DNA of 52,943 bases, taken from contig JAKSJK010000007.1 in assembly GCA_024398095.1 (NCBI GenBank), positions 1 to 52,943 of the forward strand, in the 5' to 3' direction. Positions 7,146 through 16,126 of this stretch are shown one piece after another. The first letter of the stretch is position 1. Each line of letters begins with the position of its first letter. A program made the translations under genes and the position numbers. The stretch comes from Bacteroidales bacterium (GTDB lineage Bacteria > Bacteroidota > Bacteroidia > Bacteroidales > UBA932). The notes beneath the pieces were generated by a model. The model was not told the origin of the DNA. It ran no database searches and saw only the letters and a program-made list of their open reading frames with translations.

Positions 7146-8947
7146 TCTTCTTCGCCGTTTTTTCTCTTACGGTCGAGAGCGTTCAAGAGGATTTTCCTGA
7201 TACGCATCGACTTAGGAGTTACCTCCACAAGCTCGTCCTCCTGGATGTATTCGAGGGCCTCTTCAAGAGAGAATCTCACCGGAGGAGGAAGCATCACCTT
7301 CTCATCGCTGCCGGCAGCTCGGACGTTGGTCAGCTTCTTGGTCTTGCAGATATTGATGTTGAGGTCACGGTCACGGGTATGTTCGCCGACAACCTGTCCC
7401 TCGTAGATCTCCTCACCCGGATCGATGAAGAAACGGCCGCGATCCTGAAGCTTATCCATGGAGTAGGCCACTGAAAGACCGGTTTCAAGAGACACGAGGG
7501 AACCGTTGGTACGGCTCTCGATGTCGCCCTTGTAAGGCTCGTAGCCCTTATAGCGGTGCGCAACTACAGCCTCGCCTGCGGTAGCGGTAAGGAGGTTGCT
7601 CCTGAGGCCGATGATGCCGCGGGAAGGAATGTCGAACTCGAGATGGGTACGGTCACCGCGAGGCTCCATCTGCACGAGGGCACCCTTGCGGCGGGTGGTA
7701 AGTTCGATACACTTGCCTACATACTCCTCTGGAACATCGATGGTAAGATTCTCCATAGGTTCGCAGCGCTCGCCGTTGATGGTCTTGTCGAGCACCTTAG
7801 GCTGGCCCACCTGCAGTTCAAAGCCCTCGCGGCGCATAGTCTCGATGAGCACGGAAAGATGGAGGACGCCACGTCCGTAAACGATGAAGGAATCAGCGTT
7901 CACACCCGGCTTCACGCGGAGTGCAAGATTCTTCTCAAGTTCCTTGTCGAGACGGTCCTTGAGGTGGCGGGAAGTCACGAACTTGCCCTCCTTGCCGAAG
8001 AAAGGAGAGTTGTTGATGCAGAAGAGCATGCTCATGGTAGGTTCGTCCACTGCGATAGGTGGAAGTGCCTCCGGATTCTCCCAATCCGCGATGGTGTCGC
8101 CGATCTCGAAGCCTTCGATGCCGACCACCGCGCATATATCGCCGCACTGCACCTCATCCACCTTGGCCTTGCCCAGGCCGGTAAAGACCATCAGATCCTT
8201 GATTTTCTGCTTCTGCTGTATGTCATAGCGCTTGCAGAGGGTGATATTCTGGCCGGCCTTGAGGCTGCCACGGGTGATTCGGCCCACTGCTATACGTCCC
8301 ACATATGGAGAATATTCCAGGGATGAGATCAGCATCTGAGGGGTGCCTTCCTTCATCTCCGGAGCAGGAATCTCCTCGAGGATGGTGTCCAGAAGGGCGG
8401 TGATATCATTGGTCTGCTCCTTCCAATCGTAGGACATCCAACCCTGCTTTGCACTGCCGTAGATGGTCTTGAAATCAAGCTGATCCTCAGTCGCATTGAG
8501 AGCGAACATGAGGTCGAAAACTTCCTCCTGGACCTCATCAGGGCGGCAGTTGAGCTTGTCCACCTTGTTCACAACCACAACAGGCTTCTTGCCCATCTCG
8601 ATGGCCTTCTGGAGCACGAAACGGGTCTGCGGCATGCAGCCCTCGAACGCATCCACGAGAAGCAGAACGCCGTCCGCCATATTGAGAACACGCTCCACCT
8701 CGCCTCCGAAGTCGCTATGGCCCGGAGTGTCTATGATATTGATTTTTACACCCTTATATACTACTGATACATTCTTTGCCAGAATGGTAATGCCTCTTTC
8801 CCTCTCGAGGTCATTGTTGTCGAGGATGAGCTCTCCCAGTTTTTCCTGGTCACGCACCAGTTTGGCCTGGTAGATCATCCTGTCGACCAATGTGGTCTTG
8901 CCGTGGTCGACGTGCGCGATAATCGCGATGTTTCTGATGTCCTGCAT
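7142..8947 (-). CDS. typA: Translational GTPase TypA/BipA
   Basis: A 601-residue ribosome-associated GTPase acting in ribosome assembly and stress adaptation. The G1 motif AHVDHGKTT (11-19), the G3 motif DTPGHSDFGGE and the G4 motif NKVDK are intact. EF-G-like domains II, III and V follow. The BipA-specific C-terminal segment contains TNVRAAGSDEK. Length is normal. The start ATG at 8947 precedes the expected MQDIRNIAIIAHVD opening. It is transcribed alone, divergent from the transporter gene, with a -7 motif at 8971-8978. Confidence 0.98.
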   Translation of the reverse strand: MQDIRNIAIIAHVDHGKTTLVDRMIYQAKLVRDQEKLGELILDNNDLERERGITILAKNVSVVYKGVKINIIDTPGHSDFGGEVERVLNMADGVLLLVDAFEGCMPQTRFVLQKAIEMGKKPVVVVNKVDKLNCRPDEVQEEVFDLMFALNATEDQLDFKTIYGSAKQGWMSYDWKEQTNDITALLDTILEEIPAPEMKEGTPQMLISSLEYSPYVGRIAVGRITRGSLKAGQNITLCKRYDIQQKQKIKDLMVFTGLGKAKVDEVQCGDICAVVGIEGFEIGDTIADWENPEALPPIAVDEPTMSMLFCINNSPFFGKEGKFVTSRHLKDRLDKELEKNLALRVKPGVNADSFIVYGRGVLHLSVLIETMRREGFELQVGQPKVLDKTINGERCEPMENLTIDVPEEYVGKCIELTTRRKGALVQMEPRGDRTHLEFDIPSRGIIGLRSNLLTATAGEAVVAHRYKGYEPYKGDIESRTNGSLVSLETGLSVAYSMDKLQDRGRFFIDPGEEIYEGQVVGEHTRDRDLNINICKTKKLTNVRAAGSDEKVMLPPPVRFSLEEALEYIQEDELVEVTPKSMRIRKILLNALDRKRKNGEED

Positions 8948-8970
8948 AAAAACGCGTTAATATAATCGTG

Positions 8971-8978
8971 CAAAAATA
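8971..8978 (-). promoter_or_regulatory. -7 promoter motif for typA
   Basis: Minus strand TATTTTTG fits TAnnTTTG and lies 23 bases upstream of the typA ATG. No TTG is seen at the standard distance. Confidence 0.5.
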
Positions 8979-9020
8979 CGGTTTTTATTTCGTATATTGC
9001 GCTGTTTTATTGATAAAATC

Positions 9021-10004
9021 ATGATTTGTACCATTGACCATAGCGCAGTTTTCGAGAGAATCGACAGCATAAACGTGACGCTGAACGCAGGTGGAATGAA
9101 CACCATCAACATAGTGCTCGCTTTCGTAATGTTCGGCGTAGCACTTGGAATCAAGCCCAAGATGTTCGTAGATGTATTCAAGAGTCCTAAATCCGTGATT
9201 CTCGGTCTCATCTGCCAACTGGTTCTCCTGCCGGTGCTCACCTTCTGCCTCGCCCTTGCTTTCGGAAAGCAGATTTCATGGACCATGGCACTGGGCATGA
9301 TCCTGGTGGCATCCTGCCCGGGAGGCAACATCTCCAACTTCATGAGTTCCCTCTCCAAGGCGAACGTGGAACTCTCTGTCTCGCTTACCGCCATCACAAC
9401 TGCCCTGTCAGTCTTCATGACTCCTCTGAACTTTGCACTCTGGGGCAATCTCTATCTCAAATGCGCGCAGGTGGCATCCGAAGTTCCGGTGCTCCACATC
9501 CCGCTTTGGGATGTTTTCAAGACCATATTCATCCTGCTCGGAATACCTCTCACCCTCGGCATCCTCTGTTCGCAGTACCTGCCTAAGGTCGCAAATGCCC
9601 TCAAGAAGCCTCTCCAGTGGATCTCCATCGTATTCTTCATCGCGATGGTATTCCTCTCATTCTGGAGCAACAGGGTGGCATTCCTCCAGTGCATCGGCTA
9701 CATCTTCCTCATCGTCCTCGTACACAACCTCCTCGCCCTGCTGATCGGCTTCACCACCGCCAGCATCGGAAGGCTGCCCGGCAAGGACCGCAGGACACTC
9801 ACCATCGAGACAGGCATCCAGAACTCCGGCCTCGGCCTTGCACTGATGCTCGGAACCAGCATCTTCACAGACTGCTTCGGCAGCATCCCGTTCGGCGGCA
9901 TGCTCGTCATTACAGCATGGTGGGGCGTATGGCATATCATCTCAGGACTGACCGTTTCCACGGCCTTTGCAATTACTGACAAGAGGCAGAACAGGCAGGG
10001 CTGA
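9021..10004 (+). CDS. BASS-type sodium-dependent transporter (bile acid:sodium symporter family)
   Basis: A 327-residue inner-membrane carrier with about nine to ten hydrophobic segments. It resembles the SBF/BASS family (TMALGMILVASCPGGNISNF; then TIETGIQNSGLGLALMLGT), including the conserved GGN and ETGIQN sodium-site regions. The start is set at ATG 9021. A TTG 24 bases earlier would add MRCFIDKI, which is less likely. The stop codon overlaps the acyltransferase start (TGATG), so the two are translationally coupled. The name bile-acid symporter is a family label. Pantoate, keto acids or other organic anions are possible substrates. Confidence 0.88.
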   Translation: MICTIDHSAVFERIDSINVTLNAGGMNTINIVLAFVMFGVALGIKPKMFVDVFKSPKSVILGLICQLVLLPVLTFCLALAFGKQISWTMALGMILVASCPGGNISNFMSSLSKANVELSVSLTAITTALSVFMTPLNFALWGNLYLKCAQVASEVPVLHIPLWDVFKTIFILLGIPLTLGILCSQYLPKVANALKKPLQWISIVFFIAMVFLSFWSNRVAFLQCIGYIFLIVLVHNLLALLIGFTTASIGRLPGKDRRTLTIETGIQNSGLGLALMLGTSIFTDCFGSIPFGGMLVITAWWGVWHIISGLTVSTAFAITDKRQNRQG

Positions 10005-10990
10005 TGGCAGAAATCTACGAAAACAACCGTCTCTACAATTTCCTGAGGCCGCTGGTGTGGTACCACATCCGCCAGGCGTTCAGGCATTACGAGGTAGCCG
10101 GGATGGAAAACATTCCCGAGAATGCGGCTGTAATCATCACTCCGAACCATTGCAACACTCTGATGGACGCCCTCGTTGTACTGGCATCCAGGAACAAGCC
10201 TACAGCCTTCGGAGCCCGCGCTGACATATTCCGCAAGTTCGGGAATACACTCAGGTGGCTGAGGATGGTACCGCTTCCGAGGATACGCGACGGCCTGAGG
10301 GAAGTCGAAAGGAACAGGGACATAAACCGCGAGATCATAGGAATCATAAGCCACGGGATGCCGTTCTGCATGTTTCCGGAAGGCACCCACAGGACCAAGC
10401 ACTCGCTCCAGCCCATAACCAAAGGCATCACACGCATTGCCTTCGAGGCAGCAAGAGAACTGGACATGCCGGTCTATATCGTACCGGCAGGTCTGGAATA
10501 CAGCGACTATTTCAACTACCGCAACGACGTTCGTCTGACCTATGGCCAGCCTATTGATGTAAAGAAGTATCTAGCCGACCGCGAAGGAGCCACCGAGGCC
10601 GAGCTGCAGATGGAACTGCGCGAGCTTCTTTACAAGAGAATTTCAGAACTTTTCTTCTTCCTTCCGGATGATGAGCACTATGAGGAAAGGCTTGCTGAAG
10701 AGATGGCGAAAAGGCCTCGCAGGAAGGCTTCGAGCCTGCTTTGGAGGGTTCCGCTTGCAATCATGCTCTCCCCTCTTTTCCTGCTGGCGGCGATAATATC
10801 CCTGCCGACTCTGATTCCGGCGCTTATACTTTCCAGAAGGGCAAAAGATCCCGCCTTCCGCAACAGCCTGAGATTCGCCGCAGCCCTTCTCACCGCTCCC
10901 CTGCTCATCACCGCACCCTGCTACCGTCTGGTCTGGGACTGGCACAAAAAAGCCAGGAACCTCATCGAAGACCTGAGATCCCTGGCGTAA
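10004..10990 (+). CDS. 1-acyl-glycerol-3-phosphate acyltransferase-like protein (PlsC family)
   Basis: A 328-residue membrane acyltransferase that would transfer an acyl group to a lysophospholipid or similar acceptor. The catalytic motif reads TPNHCNTLMD, so H49 and D55 are separated by five residues rather than the textbook four. I recall this spacing from Bacteroidota paralogues. Motif III, FPEGTHR, is intact. Two hydrophobic segments near the C-terminus (about 245-275 and 290-312) anchor it. It starts inside the stop codon of the BASS transporter gene. It may therefore handle a lipid precursor linked to the transported compound, but that is inference. Confidence 0.85.
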   Translation: MAEIYENNRLYNFLRPLVWYHIRQAFRHYEVAGMENIPENAAVIITPNHCNTLMDALVVLASRNKPTAFGARADIFRKFGNTLRWLRMVPLPRIRDGLREVERNRDINREIIGIISHGMPFCMFPEGTHRTKHSLQPITKGITRIAFEAARELDMPVYIVPAGLEYSDYFNYRNDVRLTYGQPIDVKKYLADREGATEAELQMELRELLYKRISELFFFLPDDEHYEERLAEEMAKRPRRKASSLLWRVPLAIMLSPLFLLAAIISLPTLIPALILSRRAKDPAFRNSLRFAAALLTAPLLITAPCYRLVWDWHKKARNLIEDLRSLA

Positions 10991-11119
10991 CGGTCAGTTC
11001 TCATAGTGCAATCTGGTCCTGCACATATAAAGTCAGAGTTTCCTGCCAGAACTCAAGGATACAAGAACGAATGAGACCAATCGCTGCTTCGCTCAAACTG
11101 AAAACATTAAGTCCCGACT

Positions 11120-11854
11120 CTAATGTTCAATGCAATACTTACGAATTGCTTTAATATTCTTTTCTGATACAGAATATAATTCTGAACCCAACGAGTCAGC
11201 AGGAGAACCTTTAGTCATGCTCATTACATGCTTAAAATAATCACAAGCACTGACAAATTCTAAACGGGTGGCATGGTACAAACCTTTGAGAAACAAGCCT
11301 GTTACAGTATTGCCATAATAATCATTAATTATCCAAGTCTCAAAAATCGGATACTCGCATTGGGATGTCATATAATACGACTCTAGAGAGGCCAAATCAA
11401 ACACAATGGTTTCCTTCTTTTTTTTATAATTTCCACAGTACACATCCACAAAAACTTTGGAATCATCCCAACGAGGGAATACTATTCCAACATATTCATC
11501 ATTTGGAAGTGCATATATTTCATAATACGCTAAGTCAAAAATAATCTTACCAGACATACTCACAAGTCCCTTGTGCGTACCTTTAAAAGGATCCATTGCA
11601 ACAAGGAAATTATCATTCAACGTTCTGAGGACTACTGCTGTATGTGGGGGGAAAATAAAATTACGCCTGGGCCCTTGACACCTTAAGAAAACACTTGTAT
11701 CCGTGGGCCAATATGTCGTTATAGCATATTCTCGTCCCCTTGAATCAGTATAATACTCAATTTTCTCAATGTTTACAGAATCACACTTCTTAATAGAACC
11801 ACACCCCGTAGATACGGCCAAAAACAAAAAAATGATAAAACTACCTCTGTCCAT
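11120..11854 (-). CDS. AT-rich lipoprotein downstream of the RHS toxin-like gene; candidate immunity protein
   Basis: A 244-residue protein with an N-terminal signal ending STGC (Cys18), hence a probable periplasmic lipoprotein. No acidic surface-export signal follows the cysteine. The start at ATG 11854 lies inside the RHS gene, whose stop is at 11841, a 14-base overlap. The frame is open further upstream but lacks a signal there. The body is rich in Tyr, Asp and Lys and matches no family I recognise. It shares the low GC of the RHS tip and differs sharply from the chromosome around it. Position, overlap, composition and export suggest immunity to the metallopeptidase tip; this is unproven. 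Confidence 0.7.
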   Translation of the reverse strand: MDRGSFIIFLFLAVSTGCGSIKKCDSVNIEKIEYYTDSRGREYAITTYWPTDTSVFLRCQGPRRNFIFPPHTAVVLRTLNDNFLVAMDPFKGTHKGLVSMSGKIIFDLAYYEIYALPNDEYVGIVFPRWDDSKVFVDVYCGNYKKKKETIVFDLASLESYYMTSQCEYPIFETWIINDYYGNTVTGLFLKGLYHATRLEFVSACDYFKHVMSMTKGSPADSLGSELYSVSEKNIKAIRKYCIEH

Positions 11855-14800
11855 TGGAAAACATGATATAATGAAGTAAAACTTGTCTTTTTGCTTCAGC
11901 ACTAGCTTTATTAAATGCCCAGTGGGATTTCATAGCATAATTATCAGCAATTGCCTCATATCCATTCGTACCATACTCTGACCTATTATGAAAATTACCC
12001 GACCGCACATCTAATATATGTCCAATTTCATGTGCAATAGCTGTCATTGCAGCATATCCTTCTCTGATTTTTGATGGATCCAATCTAATCATCCCCGCCT
12101 TAGCCCCGACAAAGTTACCGCCACGTTTTATTCTACTTATGCTCACACATGCAATTGTAGATCCCTGAATTTCCTCGACCTTCATCTCATTTGGAACAAT
12201 TGATTCCGTTCCACCCTCAGTAGTCTTATTCGCTTTAAAAAATAAATCTTGACATATTGCGTCTGTGGCCTCTTTTGATATAATTTTATTATAATACGCG
12301 GACGAAAAAGATAACTGCTTTGCATCCTTTGATAAGAAATCAAACTTTCCTTCATTAATCTTATTGACTTGATCATCATTTAACAAATAGATCTTATCAT
12401 CATCGTCATCTGTTTGAGAAATAAAAGACCCTGTAGATTGACAATAAAACCATGCCATCCCGTCCGGATCGATATAATTCACCGGGTCACCTGCACAGAA
12501 GGACAGCGGATTGACTGTGTGATTCTTCTCGAAGAGCGGGTCTGGGGTTGTCCACATCGGGATGACCGGGCTGTACATACGGGCGCCATAGTCGTAGAGG
12601 TTCACGGAATCAAAGCTCTGGAACTCCTTGCCGTTGAAGCCATGAGGATTGTCCCCGGACGAGGACAAAGATGCATTCCACAAGCTTCCGTAAGGCGTAT
12701 AGTCATAATATTTCACCTCGCCGGCGGTATCCCTCGCACGGACACTGCCAAGGTAGTCCCTTGACCAGTATTCCGGGACTAACCCATCCTGCCCCGGCAC
12801 ACGCACAAAGCGGCCGCAAGACATGTCGGCGGAGGACAAAGTCAGATTCTCCCCGTCCCGGCTGTACACGAACGGTCCTATGTATTCGTATCCGTTGAGT
12901 GATGAATCCATGACGCCACACTTGTTTCCATCCGAAAGATAGGAATAATTCACAAAACATTCGAGAGTCTCCACATAACACGGCAGGTTCAATATGTTAT
13001 ATGAAATTAACCTCTCCTCCCGGCCGCTATAGGTCTGCCGCCCCATGGCATCATAGATGAGATCCTGAAATATGTCACCGGCACCGAAATCGGAAAGGCC
13101 GGACGGAAGCACTCCGCTTCCATCGACATGAAGGCTGTCCAGCTGTGAGCCGTCGCTGCTGGAATGCCCAATCCCGGACAGACGGCCGTCTGGCAGATAG
13201 GATATGTGCTCGCTCACTCCGCCCCCGTCAGACTCGGCACTGATCAAGCGTCCCTGGAGGTCATATCCATAGGCATATCTGCCGGTCATGTCGCAGTGCC
13301 TCCATGTCGTCGAGGATACCTTGCCATCATAGCGAGGCACAACTCCTGGAGGCACCGATGACTCGTAAAGAAGAGACTGACGAAAAAGAGTGTCGCCATA
13401 TTCGGACAGACGCCCCTGGATGTCGTAAGAAAAAGTAGACTCCAGGCTCTCCACGTCATTACACAGCGGGACTGATGAGGTGTAGGCACGATCACACTCC
13501 CTACCAGCCCAGTCATACGACCGGCATACCGATGCTGAGGAAATTCCCGGAATGGCCTCAGTGCTGGCGATGCAGCGGTCACGGCAATCATAGGTATATG
13601 TACGGTCAAGCACATCCACGCGTCCTTCGACACAGTGTGACACATGCTCAGTGAGGACATTCCCTCGAAAATCATAAGTATAGCTCCGACGCAGGATGCT
13701 GCCAATCTGAGTCTTCTCGACACTCTGCAGGATACGACCGTCATGGTCATAGAAAAAGGCCCGCTCCATATATACCCCAGAGCAGTTCTCGACGCATGGT
13801 GCATCCAGGACCAGATGCCGCTCATAGGTTACCATCCCCCTTGTCTTGCGACTCAGACGCTGAGAGAGCGTCCCGTCTCTATCCTCGAAGGCCAGTTCTC
13901 CACCACGATATGATGAATACTCATATTCTGATATCGGGACTCCACCGAAGTCATCGAGAGGATGACTTCCAGGAGCACAGTTGGAAAGCGAGTCTCGGAT
14001 AGTGTCGTATCCGACCCAAGGTCCTGATTTAGCATGGATACTGACTATGCGGCCGTACGGGTCGTAGATATACCTGCGCCATGTCTCGCGGCCAATTTCC
14101 AGGACAACCCGGTCAGCGTCGTCATACAGGAAGGTCGTCCACTCGCCTGGAGAGATCTGCTTCTGCGCCACGCGTCCGAACTCATCGTATCCATAGGTAA
14201 TGCCGCTGCTGATGTGGAATAGTCTGTCACGGGAATCATAGGAGTAGACGACATCGTGTGTTACACCATCGTCAAGCATTTCCCTATGCAGTCGGACGCG
14301 TCCCTGGGAATCATGATACTCAGACACTCTCCCGCCCTCTTCATCCTCCACGGTATGGCGAAGAAGCGACGAGCCAGGAAAGAACCCTCCCGAGCCATCC
14401 GGAACTTCTGCGTCCGAATTCAGCCCATAGGAATGGGTCAGAAACCTGGAAGCATCCTGATACGACCTCCCGGGACGGAAACTGCGCAGCGGACGTTCCC
14501 TGGACGTCTGCTCATGATCAGTTCCAGAGCACAAGAAATCGATATCCCCTTCGCCATAGGCGCTCCGATAGAAATCCCGCTGTTCCTCATCAGGGTTCTC
14601 ACACGAACTGACTGAAGAAGATCGCACAGCAAACGGAAGCGGGACACGGGTCTCAGGGTTCAACATATTGTCATATTCCATCACTGAAACCCTGTTCATC
14701 CAGGTCTGACGGCCGCAAACTGACGCATAATCCTGTTGTACGGTCTGCTCAGAAAAACCCAGGCCATTATAATAGGTCGCATCCACCACATAGTCTCCGT

Positions 14801-16115
14801 CTGGCGACAGGTAGGTGTATTCCTTCACCCAATTGCCGTATTCGGAAGAATGGTCAGACAATGGATCCGGCATTGCCGGCGGGAGGGAAACCGTTCCCTG
14901 CATCCTCTTCGTATGGTATATGCTGTAGCCGTCATCATATATGGCATATACCTCGTATGCACCGAGTGTGTCACGGCTTTCTATAGTCAGTCGTTCGCCC
15001 GTTCCATTTGCCGATGAAATCCCTGGAACCTCCTCTCCGCTGCGGACCAGGTCATACCTCACACCTGGCTGAGAGCCGCTGACATTTGCTACGAGTGTGC
15101 GGCCCTCACCGGCACTGCCCCATACAAGGAACGGTATCAGACGGCCTCCCGTTGGCTGCACAAAACGTATCGTGGTCCCGGAAGACGACGGGAATCCGGT
15201 ATCGCCGACATAGGCAGACGATGACAGGTTGGGGCCGGCGGTAAGAGTCAGAATCACAGACCTGCCGTCATTGAATATTGACTTGATTTCGATCCCCAGG
15301 TGACTATCCCACTGCCCGTACATCTCATCTGCCAGCAATCCGACATAGTTCGTAAAGACATCGACCGGCAAACGGTCGCGTGCGTCCATCCGGACATCGA
15401 TACGGCCGCCATCTGCAGGAATCCGGAATGTCGACCCACCGGCTTCGAGGTACATGAAGCCCCGTTCAAAGAAGTTTGCCTGGTAGGCATGGACCATACC
15501 ACGACAGAACTGCAATCCATTTCCAACTATATATGTACCGGGTTCATCAATATCAAAATTGATTGTCCCATTGTACCGGTTGCTGGAGCGCGTCTCCACG
15601 GGGAATCGGGTGAATCCATCGTCCTGATACAGGGTGTATGCAACATTCCTGTCCACTCCGCTCACCGACACGGTGAAATGCTGACCCGGGAAAAGGTTCT
15701 CATGACCTGTACCGCTAACCGTGCCACGCATGGTCTCCCACGACTGACGAGAAGACAACGAGGATAGGTCTTCGAAACCACGGAAAGACAAGGTGCGGGC
15801 AGACGAGTTCACGGGCACCGCCGGAATATGCAGGGTCACATCATAGAGAGTGAACTCACCATCGAAGCCTGTGCAGCGCACGCCTGCCAAGGTTATTCCG
15901 CTTGAGCCAAAGGACGAGGCCACGGTATTCGCTACGTCAAGGCCACCATTACCCGACACACCTACGGACACAACCAGGTCTCCGCCATAGCCAGAAACAA
16001 ACGATGGCTGTACATCATTCACGTGAGCTATCTCAGCATAGCTGAACGACAGATTCTGAGCAGACAGAAAAGATCCTGTCAGAAGCATCAGTAAAGAAAT
16101 CACAAACCTGTTCAT
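11841..16115 (-). CDS. Secreted RHS/YD-repeat protein with C-terminal HEIGH metallopeptidase tip
   Basis: A 1424-residue protein. A Sec signal peptide (MNRFVISLLMLLTGSFLSAQ) is followed by a Ser-rich beta region. A DUF6443-like segment starts near residue 420 (YGNWVKEYTYLSPDG, YYNGLGFSEQTV). Many YD repeats follow (TYDFRGNVL, TYDCRDRC, YGYDLQGRL). The RHS core is at about 1140-1219 (YTPYGSLWNAS, GFNGKEF, LYDYGARMYSP), ending DPDG at 1216-1219. The last 205 residues are an unrelated tip with HEIGH at 1362-1366 and a possible third zinc ligand E1387, so it is probably a zinc metallopeptidase. Base composition falls sharply at the tip boundary. It is the second gene of the locus, 11 bases after the first RHS gene. 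Confidence 0.9.
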   Translation of the reverse strand: MNRFVISLLMLLTGSFLSAQNLSFSYAEIAHVNDVQPSFVSGYGGDLVVSVGVSGNGGLDVANTVASSFGSSGITLAGVRCTGFDGEFTLYDVTLHIPAVPVNSSARTLSFRGFEDLSSLSSRQSWETMRGTVSGTGHENLFPGQHFTVSVSGVDRNVAYTLYQDDGFTRFPVETRSSNRYNGTINFDIDEPGTYIVGNGLQFCRGMVHAYQANFFERGFMYLEAGGSTFRIPADGGRIDVRMDARDRLPVDVFTNYVGLLADEMYGQWDSHLGIEIKSIFNDGRSVILTLTAGPNLSSSAYVGDTGFPSSSGTTIRFVQPTGGRLIPFLVWGSAGEGRTLVANVSGSQPGVRYDLVRSGEEVPGISSANGTGERLTIESRDTLGAYEVYAIYDDGYSIYHTKRMQGTVSLPPAMPDPLSDHSSEYGNWVKEYTYLSPDGDYVVDATYYNGLGFSEQTVQQDYASVCGRQTWMNRVSVMEYDNMLNPETRVPLPFAVRSSSVSSCENPDEEQRDFYRSAYGEGDIDFLCSGTDHEQTSRERPLRSFRPGRSYQDASRFLTHSYGLNSDAEVPDGSGGFFPGSSLLRHTVEDEEGGRVSEYHDSQGRVRLHREMLDDGVTHDVVYSYDSRDRLFHISSGITYGYDEFGRVAQKQISPGEWTTFLYDDADRVVLEIGRETWRRYIYDPYGRIVSIHAKSGPWVGYDTIRDSLSNCAPGSHPLDDFGGVPISEYEYSSYRGGELAFEDRDGTLSQRLSRKTRGMVTYERHLVLDAPCVENCSGVYMERAFFYDHDGRILQSVEKTQIGSILRRSYTYDFRGNVLTEHVSHCVEGRVDVLDRTYTYDCRDRCIASTEAIPGISSASVCRSYDWAGRECDRAYTSSVPLCNDVESLESTFSYDIQGRLSEYGDTLFRQSLLYESSVPPGVVPRYDGKVSSTTWRHCDMTGRYAYGYDLQGRLISAESDGGGVSEHISYLPDGRLSGIGHSSSDGSQLDSLHVDGSGVLPSGLSDFGAGDIFQDLIYDAMGRQTYSGREERLISYNILNLPCYVETLECFVNYSYLSDGNKCGVMDSSLNGYEYIGPFVYSRDGENLTLSSADMSCGRFVRVPGQDGLVPEYWSRDYLGSVRARDTAGEVKYYDYTPYGSLWNASLSSSGDNPHGFNGKEFQSFDSVNLYDYGARMYSPVIPMWTTPDPLFEKNHTVNPLSFCAGDPVNYIDPDGMAWFYCQSTGSFISQTDDDDDKIYLLNDDQVNKINEGKFDFLSKDAKQLSFSSAYYNKIISKEATDAICQDLFFKANKTTEGGTESIVPNEMKVEEIQGSTIACVSISRIKRGGNFVGAKAGMIRLDPSKIREGYAAMTAIAHEIGHILDVRSGNFHNRSEYGTNGYEAIADNYAMKSHWAFNKASAEAKRQVLLHYIMFSNGQR

Positions 16116-16126
16116 ATTCTTGCCTC

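Noticed and set aside
10991..11119. Possible terminator or small gene between the acyltransferase and the lipoprotein
   Set aside because: I found no stem followed by a T run, and the frames have no start context or recognisable sequence.
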